Positions 18,285 through 25,635 of a stretch of DNA of 47,269 nt are shown here, in pieces (within the stretch, counting starts at the first letter, position 1; each line of letters opens with the position of its first letter). Under the pieces are notes generated by a model. That model saw only the letters and a program-made list of their open reading frames with translations, ran no database searches and was not told where the DNA came from. Location of the stretch: positions 1 to 47,269 of the forward strand of contig DAIDGW010000155.1 of NCBI GenBank assembly GCA_027452245.1, written 5' to 3'. The translations under genes and the position numbers were made by a program. This stretch comes from Acidobacteriaceae bacterium. Its GTDB lineage: Bacteria > Acidobacteriota > Terriglobia > Terriglobales > Acidobacteriaceae.

Positions 18285-18938
18285 ATGTCATCGACTAAGC
18301 AAAAACTGCGCTTAGGTGGCGCATTTGCGGCACTGGCAACATTGGCCCTAGCCGTCAGTTGCACAGGATTTTTCCAGAACCCGATCCTTTCCTCACTTGC
18401 CATTGGGCCGGCCAATCCCAGCATTGAGACCGGCAAGACCAACAACACGGTGCAGATGACCGTGGTCGGGACGAACAACGACGGCAGCCTCGCCAATAAT
18501 CCTCCGGTAAGCTGGAGCATCACGCCGGAGTCGGTTGCCACGGTTTCGGTCGGAGGCTTGGTGACATCGGTCAGCACGGGAACGGCTACGGTCACGGCCA
18601 CAGCTAACCAGAATCCCGCGATTACAGGTACTCAGACGGTCACAGTCACGGTCGGCTGTATCCAGTCGATCTCCGTAAAGCCAACCAACACCGTAATTTT
18701 CAGTCCCGGTGGTACACTTTCGCAGCAATATTCAGCGACCGCTTTAACCTGCAACGGTAGCACTGACATAACGCAATTTGCCACGTGGAATTCCAGTAAT
18801 ACTGGCATGGTTACCATAACAGCCGGTTTAGCTTCAGCAACCCAGTCGCCCGGACAAGATGGGACCGTGATCATTTCCGCTTCATCAGGGGGAATTACCA
18901 GTACGATCAACGGCATGATCAACGTAACCGGCTTCTGA
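18285..18938 (+). CDS. Lipoprotein with bacterial Ig-like (BIG2) domains
   Basis: Probable surface or periplasmic lipoprotein; role unknown. Signal sequence with lipobox LAVSC gives a lipidated Cys26. After it come two Ig-like beta domains of the BIG2 type. The first (about residues 35-125) holds PPVSWSITPESVATVSVGG and the TGTATVTAT strand. The second (about 127-217) holds SISVKPTNTVIF and ATWNSSNTGMVTI. Composition is rich in Thr, Ser and Asn, lower in GC than its neighbours, as usual for such exported proteins. There is no recognisable Shine-Dalgarno site. A strong terminator follows, so it is a single-gene unit. Confidence 0.85.
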   Translation: MSSTKQKLRLGGAFAALATLALAVSCTGFFQNPILSSLAIGPANPSIETGKTNNTVQMTVVGTNNDGSLANNPPVSWSITPESVATVSVGGLVTSVSTGTATVTATANQNPAITGTQTVTVTVGCIQSISVKPTNTVIFSPGGTLSQQYSATALTCNGSTDITQFATWNSSNTGMVTITAGLASATQSPGQDGTVIISASSGGITSTINGMINVTGF

Positions 18939-18956
18939 ACTTCGATGATCCAGACG

Positions 18957-18986
18957 AGGCGCGAGGGATAAGGATCTCGCGCCTTT
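18957..18986 (+). terminator. Intrinsic terminator of the Ig-like lipoprotein gene
   Basis: GGCGCGAG (18958-18965) pairs perfectly with CTCGCGCC (18976-18983) around a 10-base loop and is followed by TTT. It starts 20 bases after the stop codon. Confidence 0.75.
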
Positions 18987-19087
18987 CGTGTCAGCAGGCT
19001 CAATCGCCCGTCCGAAAATTTCCTGACTCTTTCCGCAACTCCGAGTTGTCTAACCCTCGTCGCAAACATTTCATTTGGAGGAAATGC

Positions 19088-19549
19088 ATGTCTGAGAAAG
19101 CCACTGCCACCGACGCCCAGCTCATTCTTCAGCTCTACGATCTCCGCCGCGAACCCGAGATGCGCAAAGCCCGCAACTGGGCCCTGGCGGAATTCTGGCC
19201 GCAGAGTGCGGACGACTTCATGCAGGTCGCCATGGCCATGGGAACGCAGCAGAATGCGTGGCTGCGCCAGGTGGGCAGCTACTGGGGAATGGTGGCCTCG
19301 CTGGTGCTGCACAACACCATCAACACCGATCTGTTTCTGCAGCCGTCGGTCAGCGGAGAGATGTTCTTTCTGTTCGCCAAAGTCCAGCCGTTTTTGAAGG
19401 AGTTGCGCGAGAAAGTGGGCGACCAGGAGATGTTCGCCAATATCGAGAAAGTCATCACCAGCTCCGCCTACGGGCGCGAGCGTCTGGAATTCACCCTGAA
19501 ACGCATTCAGATGCTGCACGAACGGCGTTCGGCGGCGAAGGCAAACTGA
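19088..19549 (+). CDS. Hypothetical protein, all-helical
   Basis: I do not recognise the family. The ATG at 19088 has GGAGG 7 bases upstream, and codon use matches the neighbours, so this is a real gene. The 153 residues appear entirely helical. There is no signal peptide and no membrane segment, only a moderately hydrophobic patch around QVGSYWGMVASLVLHNTI. LILQLYDLRREPEMRKARNW at the start looks like a conserved block. It probably encodes a cytosolic protein. Nothing in the context fixes a role. Confidence 0.75.
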   Translation: MSEKATATDAQLILQLYDLRREPEMRKARNWALAEFWPQSADDFMQVAMAMGTQQNAWLRQVGSYWGMVASLVLHNTINTDLFLQPSVSGEMFFLFAKVQPFLKELREKVGDQEMFANIEKVITSSAYGRERLEFTLKRIQMLHERRSAAKAN

Positions 19550-19573
19550 CGTCGAGGGTGCGCCGGTAATTGC

Positions 19574-19596
19574 GGGAAAAATCCTTGCCCGTTTTT
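19574..19596 (+). terminator. Weak possible terminator
   Basis: CGGG and CCCG form a four-base stem separated by 11 bases and are followed directly by six T residues. The stem is short, so this is tentative. It lies 25 bases after the hypothetical gene and before the small membrane protein gene. Confidence 0.35.
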
Positions 19597-19632
19597 TCGC
19601 CAGATCATCTGCTATCCTAAACGGCTGTGCGG

Positions 19633-19794
19633 ATGATCTGGTGGTTCCTGATCCTGGGTGTGAGCACGCTGGTCGTGGTGTGCGTGGCGATCGCTCTGTA
19701 TCTGCGGTTGCGGCGGCACTTGCGGCATGCACCGGGCTTACCGGAAGCGGGCGGAGGAAAGAATGCCCGCCAGTCGGATGTCATTGAATCCTGA
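19633..19794 (+). CDS. Small single-pass membrane protein upstream of bioY
   Basis: An open frame of 53 codons. From the ATG at 19633 (a GTG two codons earlier is also possible) the product starts MIWWFLILGVSTLVVVCVAI, one clear transmembrane helix. A basic stretch LRLRRHLRH follows, as expected for an inside-anchored tail of about 25 residues. The stop is 28 bases before bioY, suggesting cotranscription. There is no strong Shine-Dalgarno site. The family is not recognised; it could be an accessory of the biotin transporter, or unrelated. Confidence 0.55.
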   Translation: MIWWFLILGVSTLVVVCVAIALYLRLRRHLRHAPGLPEAGGGKNARQSDVIES

Positions 19795-19822
19795 TTCATC
19801 CCTCGAACATTCGGAGACTCTC

Positions 19823-20407
19823 ATGGCGAATTCGGCAGTGCAAAGCGTCAGCAGTTCGCACGAGCGGCCCCTTTCACTTCTTCAGCAGATTGCCGTCATT
19901 GCCGGCGCAAGCGTGTTTGTGGCGGTCTGCGCTCACATCACCATTCCGCTGCCATTCACGCCGGTTCCGCTGACGGCGCAGAATTTCGCGGTGCTTCTGG
20001 TTGGACTGTTGCTGGGCAGCCGCCGGGGATTTGCGGCCCTGGCCCTGTATCTGGCCGAAGGTGCGGCGGGATTACCGGTGTTCAATCCGCTGGGACACGG
20101 CGGCATTGCGCAACTGCTCGGGCCGTCGGGCGGATACCTGATGATCTATCCGGTGGTCGCGGCGGTGGCGGGATTCATCTTCGAGCGCGGCGCCCGGAGC
20201 TTTGCGCGTGGATTCGTTGCCGCGCTGGCCGCTGAGATCGCGCTGTTCGCAGGCGGAGTGGGCTGGCTCTTCGTGTGGACGCACTCGCTGGCGCAAGCGG
20301 CGTATCTTGGACTGTACTGGTTCGTGGCCGCGGAAGTGCTGAAGATCATGTTCGCCGCCGCAATCGCCGCGCGCTGGAACCGGCACATGGCTAACCGCGC
20401 AGCCTAG
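19823..20407 (+). CDS. bioY: Biotin transporter substrate-binding membrane subunit BioY
   Basis: S-component of an ECF-type biotin uptake system in the inner membrane. The ATG at 19823 with GGAG nearby gives 194 residues. Six hydrophobic segments are visible. Family markers include ITIPLPFTPVPLTAQNFAVLL near residues 39-59, LYLAEGAAGLPVF, and GPSGGYLMIYP. No bioM/bioN (ATPase and T-component) genes are adjacent, so it either works alone or shares a housekeeping ECF module. Longer in-frame starts upstream overlap the small membrane gene and are rejected. Confidence 0.94.
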   Translation: MANSAVQSVSSSHERPLSLLQQIAVIAGASVFVAVCAHITIPLPFTPVPLTAQNFAVLLVGLLLGSRRGFAALALYLAEGAAGLPVFNPLGHGGIAQLLGPSGGYLMIYPVVAAVAGFIFERGARSFARGFVAALAAEIALFAGGVGWLFVWTHSLAQAAYLGLYWFVAAEVLKIMFAAAIAARWNRHMANRAA

Positions 20408-20504
20408 CCGCGCGGCAAAGGCAACTGACTATAGCCCGGCTCCCACGCCGGGGTCGAGATTCCGAAGAAAACCGCGTCCTCAACGGACGCCTGAAAAGAC
20501 TCCC

Positions 20505-21377
20505 ATGACTGTCGCTTCTGAAAGCAAGACTGAAACATCCGCCCAGGTTCGCGAAATCAAAGTCGCGCATAGTCCCGACTCCGATGACGCCTTCATGTTT
20601 TACGGGCTCGCCACCAACAAGGTCCGGATTCCCGGGCTGCGTTTTTCGCATACGTTGTGCGATATCGAAACCTTGAACCAGAAGGCGCGCGAAGGCGTTT
20701 ACGACATTACAGCGATCTCGTTCCATGCCTATCCCTACATTCAGGACAAATACGCGCTGATGGCATGCGGCGGCAGCGTGGGTGAAGGCTATGGCCCCAT
20801 GATCGTGGCGCCGCGGCCGTTCGGCGAGAGCGAGATCCGGAGCAAGGTCATTGCCGTGCCCGGCAAGCTGACGACGGCCTACCTCGCGCTGCAATTATTC
20901 GCGCCGGGAATCGAGACCGCGGTCGTTCCCTTCGATCAGATCATCCCGCAAGTGCTCGAAGGCAAGTACGAGGCCGGACTCATCATTCACGAAGGGCAGC
21001 TCACCTACGATAAATCGGGATTGCATCGCGTGATCGATCTGGGCCGCTGGTGGCAGAAGGTGACCGGACTTCCCCTGCCGCTGGGAGGCAATGCCATCCG
21101 ACGCGCGCTGGGACCGCAGTTGATGGCGGCCGCAACCCAGGCTTTGCGCGACAGCATTCAATACGGACTCGATCACCGCGAAGAAGCATTGGCCTATGCC
21201 ATGCAGTTCGCCCGCGATCTCGACACGCCGTCGGCCGATAAATTCGTGGGTATGTATGTGAACGAGCGCACGCTCGACTACGGTCCGGATGGGCGGGAGG
21301 CGGTCAAACGACTGCTCGACATGGGCCATAAGGCGGGCGTGATCGGGCCGGAGGCGCAGGTGGAGTGGATCGGGTAA
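20505..21377 (+). CDS. mqnD: 1,4-dihydroxy-6-naphthoate synthase
   Basis: Late step of the futalosine route to menaquinone: converts cyclic dehypoxanthinyl futalosine to 1,4-dihydroxy-6-naphthoate. The 290 residues show the family start VAHSPDSDDAFMFYGLAT, followed by DIETLNQKAREGVYDITAISFHAY split over the active-site cleft. GGSVGEGYGPMIV, PGKLTTAYLAL and GLIIHEGQLTY also match. It has the periplasmic-binding-protein-like fold but no signal peptide, so it is cytosolic. It implies that this organism respires with menaquinone made by the Mqn pathway. The other mqn genes are not in the window. Confidence 0.94.
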   Translation: MTVASESKTETSAQVREIKVAHSPDSDDAFMFYGLATNKVRIPGLRFSHTLCDIETLNQKAREGVYDITAISFHAYPYIQDKYALMACGGSVGEGYGPMIVAPRPFGESEIRSKVIAVPGKLTTAYLALQLFAPGIETAVVPFDQIIPQVLEGKYEAGLIIHEGQLTYDKSGLHRVIDLGRWWQKVTGLPLPLGGNAIRRALGPQLMAAATQALRDSIQYGLDHREEALAYAMQFARDLDTPSADKFVGMYVNERTLDYGPDGREAVKRLLDMGHKAGVIGPEAQVEWIG

Positions 21378-21456
21378 GAAGGAAGCGATCCAGGCGCGCC
21401 GTGGAGACCGGCCCGAGATTCTGAACAGAGTTGCGCATCCTCTCAAGGACTTGACC

Positions 21457-22149
21457 TTGCTTCCCCAAACACTGCTCATCGATGCCGACGACACGCTCTG
21501 GGAAAACAATATTTACTTCGAGCGCGCGATCGCGCGTTTCATTTCCTTCCTGAATCATCATGAGTTCACGCCGGAGCAGGTGCGCGGCGTCCTGAACGAT
21601 GTGGAGCGCGACTGCATCGTCAAGCACGGGTACGGGCTGCACAGCTTCGCGCACGCGCTGGTGGATACATTCGAGCGGCTGAGCGTTGAGCCGATTACTC
21701 CGGAACTGCACGCCAGGATCAACAGCTTCTGCCACGAGATCGCGGAACATCCGGTCGAGATCCTGCCGGAGGTCCCGGAGACGCTGCAATATCTTTCCGG
21801 GCGGCATCGGCTGATTCTTGTGACCAAGGGCGCGATTGCCGAGCAGACGGGAAAAATCGAGCGCTCGGGACTGAAAGAATATTTTGTGGCGACCGAGGTC
21901 GTGGCGGAAAAGGATGTCGCGGCCTACAACTCGGTGGTGGAGAAATTTGAACTCACACACGACCTGACATGGATGGTCGGGAACAGCCCGAAGTCCGATA
22001 TCAATCCCGCGCTGGCGGCCGGCCTGCACGCCGTGTTCGTGCCGCACGGCAACACCTGGATTCTCGAGCACGAGGCACTCTGCGCCGCCCCGGACAATCA
22101 GAAATGCCTGACCCTCGAACGGTTCGCCGACCTGCAGAAGCATTTCTAG
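21457..22149 (+). CDS. HAD-superfamily hydrolase
   Basis: Probable phosphatase of the haloacid dehalogenase superfamily; substrate unknown. Motif I is LLIDADDTLWENN, with nucleophile Asp9 and acid/base Asp11. Motif II lies in LILVTKG, and motif III/IV in GNSPKSDINPALAAG. The cap is helical (about residues 20-90). Starts are non-ATG: TTG at 21457 is preferred because AAGGA lies seven bases before it; TTG at 21451 is the alternative. It overlaps the convergent epimerase gene by four bases. Confidence 0.85.
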   Translation: MLPQTLLIDADDTLWENNIYFERAIARFISFLNHHEFTPEQVRGVLNDVERDCIVKHGYGLHSFAHALVDTFERLSVEPITPELHARINSFCHEIAEHPVEILPEVPETLQYLSGRHRLILVTKGAIAEQTGKIERSGLKEYFVATEVVAEKDVAAYNSVVEKFELTHDLTWMVGNSPKSDINPALAAGLHAVFVPHGNTWILEHEALCAAPDNQKCLTLERFADLQKHF

Positions 22150-23036
22150 GAATTTTCCGCATAGTTCCGCAGCGCGGTTGCAATCGGAGTCAGGTTCATG
22201 CCGAACTCCTGCTGGAAGCGGGTGGAATCCATGCGCCGCGGATTCCCGAGCGCGGGAGCCGTTCCCAGCTTCACGTGCACACGCGGATTGAGGGATTCCA
22301 CTTCCCGCTTCAATTGCGCAACCACAATCGACTCGGAGGGCGCGTTATAGACGCCGTGCTGAAGAGCCGGCGCGGAAGCGAGTTTCACCAGCTCCATGGC
22401 CGCATCCTGCACGTGAATCAGGAGAATGCGTTCGGCGGCGGCGAAGGGCATTTCCACAGTCGACGGGCGCTCTGAGCGCAGCGCCTCGAAGATGCCGCTC
22501 CTCCAGGCAGAGGTCCTGGAGCGCGATCCGGGTCCAACGACGCGCGCGATGCGCAGGCTGGCAAACTCCAGGCCTTGGGCGCGATAGGCGGCGCCGAGGG
22601 TTTCGATGTAGAGCTTTGCCGCTCCATAAAGATCCTGCGGAGCGGAGCGATGGCCTTCGGTGACGTGCTCCTCGGCGGGCCACGACCCATAGACGCTCGC
22701 CGAACTGCCCAACACAAAGCGCCGCACTTTGAACTCGTATGCGGTTTGAAGAAGGAGCAGAGCGCCATCGACATTGACTCGCGTAGCATGCGCCGGGTCG
22801 CGCTGCGCCGCCGTGGGAAGAACCGCAGCCAGATGGATCACCGATTGGATGGTGTTCCGGGAGAAAACCTTTCGCAGAGCCCGCGCGTCGGTGATGTCGC
22901 AGGTGACGCTGTGCTCGCCGGGAAAGCTTGACGGGGCCCGGTCAAGCGCCACAAAATGTTGCCCCTGTTCGCGCAGCAAGGCGCAAACCGCGCGCCCGAG
23001 GAAGCCGGAGCTTCCGGTTACTAACACGCTCGACAT
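22146..23036 (-). CDS. NAD-dependent epimerase/dehydratase (extended SDR)
   Basis: Extended short-chain dehydrogenase of the nucleotide-sugar epimerase type; the true substrate is unknown. The ATG at 23036 has GGAG 8 bases upstream and gives 296 residues beginning MSSVLVTGSSGFLGRAV with the NAD-binding GxxGxxG. IHLAAVLPTA, the catalytic Ser in LGSSASVYGS and the YxxxK motif as YGAAK follow. Residues after about 200 are less conserved and set specificity. The longer frame to 23117 adds a hydrophobic stretch with no ribosome site and is rejected. Confidence 0.9.
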   Translation of the reverse strand: MSSVLVTGSSGFLGRAVCALLREQGQHFVALDRAPSSFPGEHSVTCDITDARALRKVFSRNTIQSVIHLAAVLPTAAQRDPAHATRVNVDGALLLLQTAYEFKVRRFVLGSSASVYGSWPAEEHVTEGHRSAPQDLYGAAKLYIETLGAAYRAQGLEFASLRIARVVGPGSRSRTSAWRSGIFEALRSERPSTVEMPFAAAERILLIHVQDAAMELVKLASAPALQHGVYNAPSESIVVAQLKREVESLNPRVHVKLGTAPALGNPRRMDSTRFQQEFGMNLTPIATALRNYAENS

Positions 23037-23144
23037 GCAGATCTCCAATGGCGCTTTGGTGCCAGGAACCATGCTTGCCAATCCTGGAATCGACAACAGC
23101 ATCAAGCTAACCAACATACATCCTCTCGCACCCGCGATTTGCGC

Positions 23145-24440
23145 ATGTTACGCTCAAGATGCTCTGGGTCCGCAACCACTTCGTCTGTGGCCGTGCAGAC
23201 CGACAATTTCCGGCGGCTATTGCGCACCGTCGAGGCGCTCTCAGAACTCGGGCCGGCGTTAACCGCCGAACGCGAGTTCAGCGAGACCTCGCGCCTGATG
23301 CTCTCCGCGATTATGGAGGCGGCGGGAGCGCGCGAGGGCGTGCTCTTTTTATTCAACGATAAGCCCGCCGCGTTAACCTCCGCCAGCGAACAGGGATTCG
23401 CGCTGATGCCGAATCCCGCCTTCATTCCTCTCCTTCCGAAGCACGTGCACGCGCTGGCCGCGGCGCGCCGGCCCATCGTATTGAATGCGTCCACGTATTC
23501 GCTGTTCCTGAGCTCGAACGGCAATGTCGCGCCGGAGCTTTTCAAATGCCTTGCCCCTCTCAAAGCGGCAGGCAAACTGGCGGGAGTGGTGGGTCTGGGC
23601 AGGCGTCCGGGAGATGCACTCTACGAAGACAGCGAACTGGACGCGCTGGAACTGCTGTGCAGCTATGTTGCGCTGGCGGTGCATAATCATGCGCTCACCC
23701 AGACAATTGCACAGCGTGTTTCCGAGAACCTGCGGCTGATGGCATCGCTGCACGGCTTCTACGACAATGCGTTGGAGGCGTTTGCCGCAGCCATTGACGT
23801 GAAACATGTGAACATCCACGGGCATTCGCTGCGCGTGGGCCGCTATGCCGCGGCAATCGGTGAAGCCATGGGCCTCGATCCCAGCGAGGTGGCGGCATTG
23901 CGCAGCGCCGGATACCTGCATGACATCGGCAAAGTCGCGGTGGATCGCCGATTATTTGGCAAGCCCGGGGCGCTTGATGCCGACGAGTTCCGCCAGATGG
24001 CCGATCACACCGTGGTGGGACACGAGATCGTCAGCACGGTTCAGTTTCCCTGGCCCAAAATTCCCGAGACCGTGCGCTGGCATCACGAGCGCGGCGACGG
24101 CACGGGATATCCAGACTCGCTGAAGATGGACGAACTACCGTTGCCGGTCCGCATTGTTGGCCTGGCAGATACATTCGACGCGATGATCAGCGCCCGGCCT
24201 TATCGCGAACCGCTCTCGGTAGGCAGCGCGCTGAGCGAACTGGTCAAGCTGGCTCCGCAGAAGTTCGATTCCAACGTGGTGCAGGGACTGTTGATCCAGG
24301 TGCGGCGCGATGCGGTCGGCAGCAGCCGTGTTCCGCTGCTGGCCGAGCGCAGTCCAGTCAACATTGCCGCTTCCGATATCGATCAGCTCGCCGCCGGGCT
24401 GCAACACAAAATCTCCCGCGGACGCGCCTACTCCGGCTGA
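23145..24440 (+). CDS. GAF-HD-GYP protein, predicted cyclic-di-GMP phosphodiesterase
   Basis: Signal protein combining an N-terminal GAF sensor (about residues 25-185) with a C-terminal HD-GYP domain (about 205-400). The HD-GYP domain appears complete. It has HGHSLRVGRYA, the HD pair in YLHDIGKVAVDR near residue 259, DHTVVGHEIV, and HHERGDGTGYPDSL with the GYP motif. ADTFDAMISARPYR, typical of active enzymes, follows. It is expected to hydrolyse c-di-GMP to GMP in the cytosol in response to a small ligand bound by GAF. The start is uncertain: ATG 23145, TTG 23139 or GTG 23187. It is divergent from the epimerase gene. Confidence 0.9.
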   Translation: MLRSRCSGSATTSSVAVQTDNFRRLLRTVEALSELGPALTAEREFSETSRLMLSAIMEAAGAREGVLFLFNDKPAALTSASEQGFALMPNPAFIPLLPKHVHALAAARRPIVLNASTYSLFLSSNGNVAPELFKCLAPLKAAGKLAGVVGLGRRPGDALYEDSELDALELLCSYVALAVHNHALTQTIAQRVSENLRLMASLHGFYDNALEAFAAAIDVKHVNIHGHSLRVGRYAAAIGEAMGLDPSEVAALRSAGYLHDIGKVAVDRRLFGKPGALDADEFRQMADHTVVGHEIVSTVQFPWPKIPETVRWHHERGDGTGYPDSLKMDELPLPVRIVGLADTFDAMISARPYREPLSVGSALSELVKLAPQKFDSNVVQGLLIQVRRDAVGSSRVPLLAERSPVNIAASDIDQLAAGLQHKISRGRAYSG

Positions 24441-24486
24441 TCCTTCCGCTTGCTTTCTCTTTGAGTTATCGCGCGGCTTTCGCGTA

Positions 24487-25455
24487 TTACCCAGGACGCC
24501 CGGTGTAGTGCTCTCGCGTGTGCACATCTTCGTGGTCGTCGAGAGACTCCAGGTGGGTGATCACTTCCGCGGGGACGCTCAGCTCGCGCGGCAACCGTTC
24601 TTCCAGCAGAGTGGCCAGGCGGTGCGCCTCGCCGACAGGAGTCGCGTGCGGGAATAGCAGGTGAATCTCGATGAGCTGACGGTAGCCGGTCGTGCGGAAG
24701 CGTACGCCGTGGTAATGCACTCCCAACTCGTTGCAGAGGGTGTCCAGCTTCTGCCGAATCTCTTTGCCGGCCTTCGGATCGGAATAGTCCAGAAGCCCGA
24801 CGGCAGAGTGCCAGGCGAGCCTCCCTCCCGACCACAGAATGTTGAGCGCGACGGCGATCGCGATGAGTGGATCAAAGGGCTTCCATCCCGTGAGCATGAC
24901 CAGTCCCAATCCCGCGACCACGCCAAAACTGGTGAGACTGTCCGTGAGAACGTGCTTGCCGTCGGCTTCGAGAATGAGGGAATGGCTGCGGCGGCCGAGG
25001 CGAATCAGATACCAGCCCAGGGCCGCATTCAAGATGCCCGCAACGGCCAGCAGCAGAGTACCGTGCCCGAGATGCTCGAGTTGGAATCCGGCAATCCATT
25101 TCTTGATGGACTCGATGACGATCCAGATCGCCGCGAGAATGATCATGGCGCCTTCGAAACCTGCCGAGAAAAACGTGATGCGCTCGTAACCGTAATGAAA
25201 CTTGGGCGCGGCCGGACGCACGCTGATCTGCAAGCTGAAGGCAGCAAAAGCCACGGCCAAAACGTGAACCACAGATTCCGCAGCGTCCGACAGGATTGCG
25301 GCCGAGCCGGTGATCAGATACGCAGCCATCTTGCCCAGCAACATGAGCATGCCGATGAACAGCGACAGGCGCATGGCGATCTGCAGCTGGCGGAGTTCTT
25401 TCGCATCGCGCTGCGATACACCGGATTTGAGCCACGTTGCAGTCTGATTGGCCAC
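24487..25455 (-). CDS. Cation diffusion facilitator (CDF) metal transporter
   Basis: Inner-membrane metal/proton antiporter that exports divalent cations. The GTG at 25455 has AGGGA upstream and gives 322 residues. About six membrane helices span residues 30-215, and a cytosolic ferredoxin-like domain (about 220-310) ends in HTREHYTGRPG. The TM5 site is the usual HxxxD (His168, Asp172 in EADGKHVLTD). In TM2, the positions that are normally D/H and D read Glu60 and His64, an atypical pair. HYGYERITFFSAGFEG is a family marker. The metal is therefore uncertain. Confidence 0.88.
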   Translation of the reverse strand: MANQTATWLKSGVSQRDAKELRQLQIAMRLSLFIGMLMLLGKMAAYLITGSAAILSDAAESVVHVLAVAFAAFSLQISVRPAAPKFHYGYERITFFSAGFEGAMIILAAIWIVIESIKKWIAGFQLEHLGHGTLLLAVAGILNAALGWYLIRLGRRSHSLILEADGKHVLTDSLTSFGVVAGLGLVMLTGWKPFDPLIAIAVALNILWSGGRLAWHSAVGLLDYSDPKAGKEIRQKLDTLCNELGVHYHGVRFRTTGYRQLIEIHLLFPHATPVGEAHRLATLLEERLPRELSVPAEVITHLESLDDHEDVHTREHYTGRPG

Positions 25456-25514
25456 GAAGATCCCTGTGGGAGTTAAATTTTCAGAATCTTGACATCGTCG
25501 CGCTGGGGGTGGCT

Positions 25515-25528
25515 GTGATTTAAATCAC
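25515..25528. promoter_or_regulatory. Perfect palindrome upstream of the CDF transporter gene
   Basis: GTGATTTAAATCAC is a perfect 14-base palindrome, 60 bases upstream of the GTG start of the CDF gene and about 110 bases past the topA stop. It could be an operator for a dimeric regulator. No regulator gene is adjacent. Confidence 0.4.
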
Positions 25529-25635
25529 TGGAGGTGATGAGGCAGGAAAGGCAGCCCTTAGAGAGGCAGATTGCAACTTGGCGAGGGAAGAATGCGCAGA
25601 TCCTTCCGCGTTCGCAATGTTTCCAATCGAAATGG

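Noticed and set aside
20438..20455. CCCGGC/GCCGGG hairpin between bioY and mqnD as a terminator
   Set aside because: There is no T-run and the loop sequence is short; it may be chance in GC-rich DNA.
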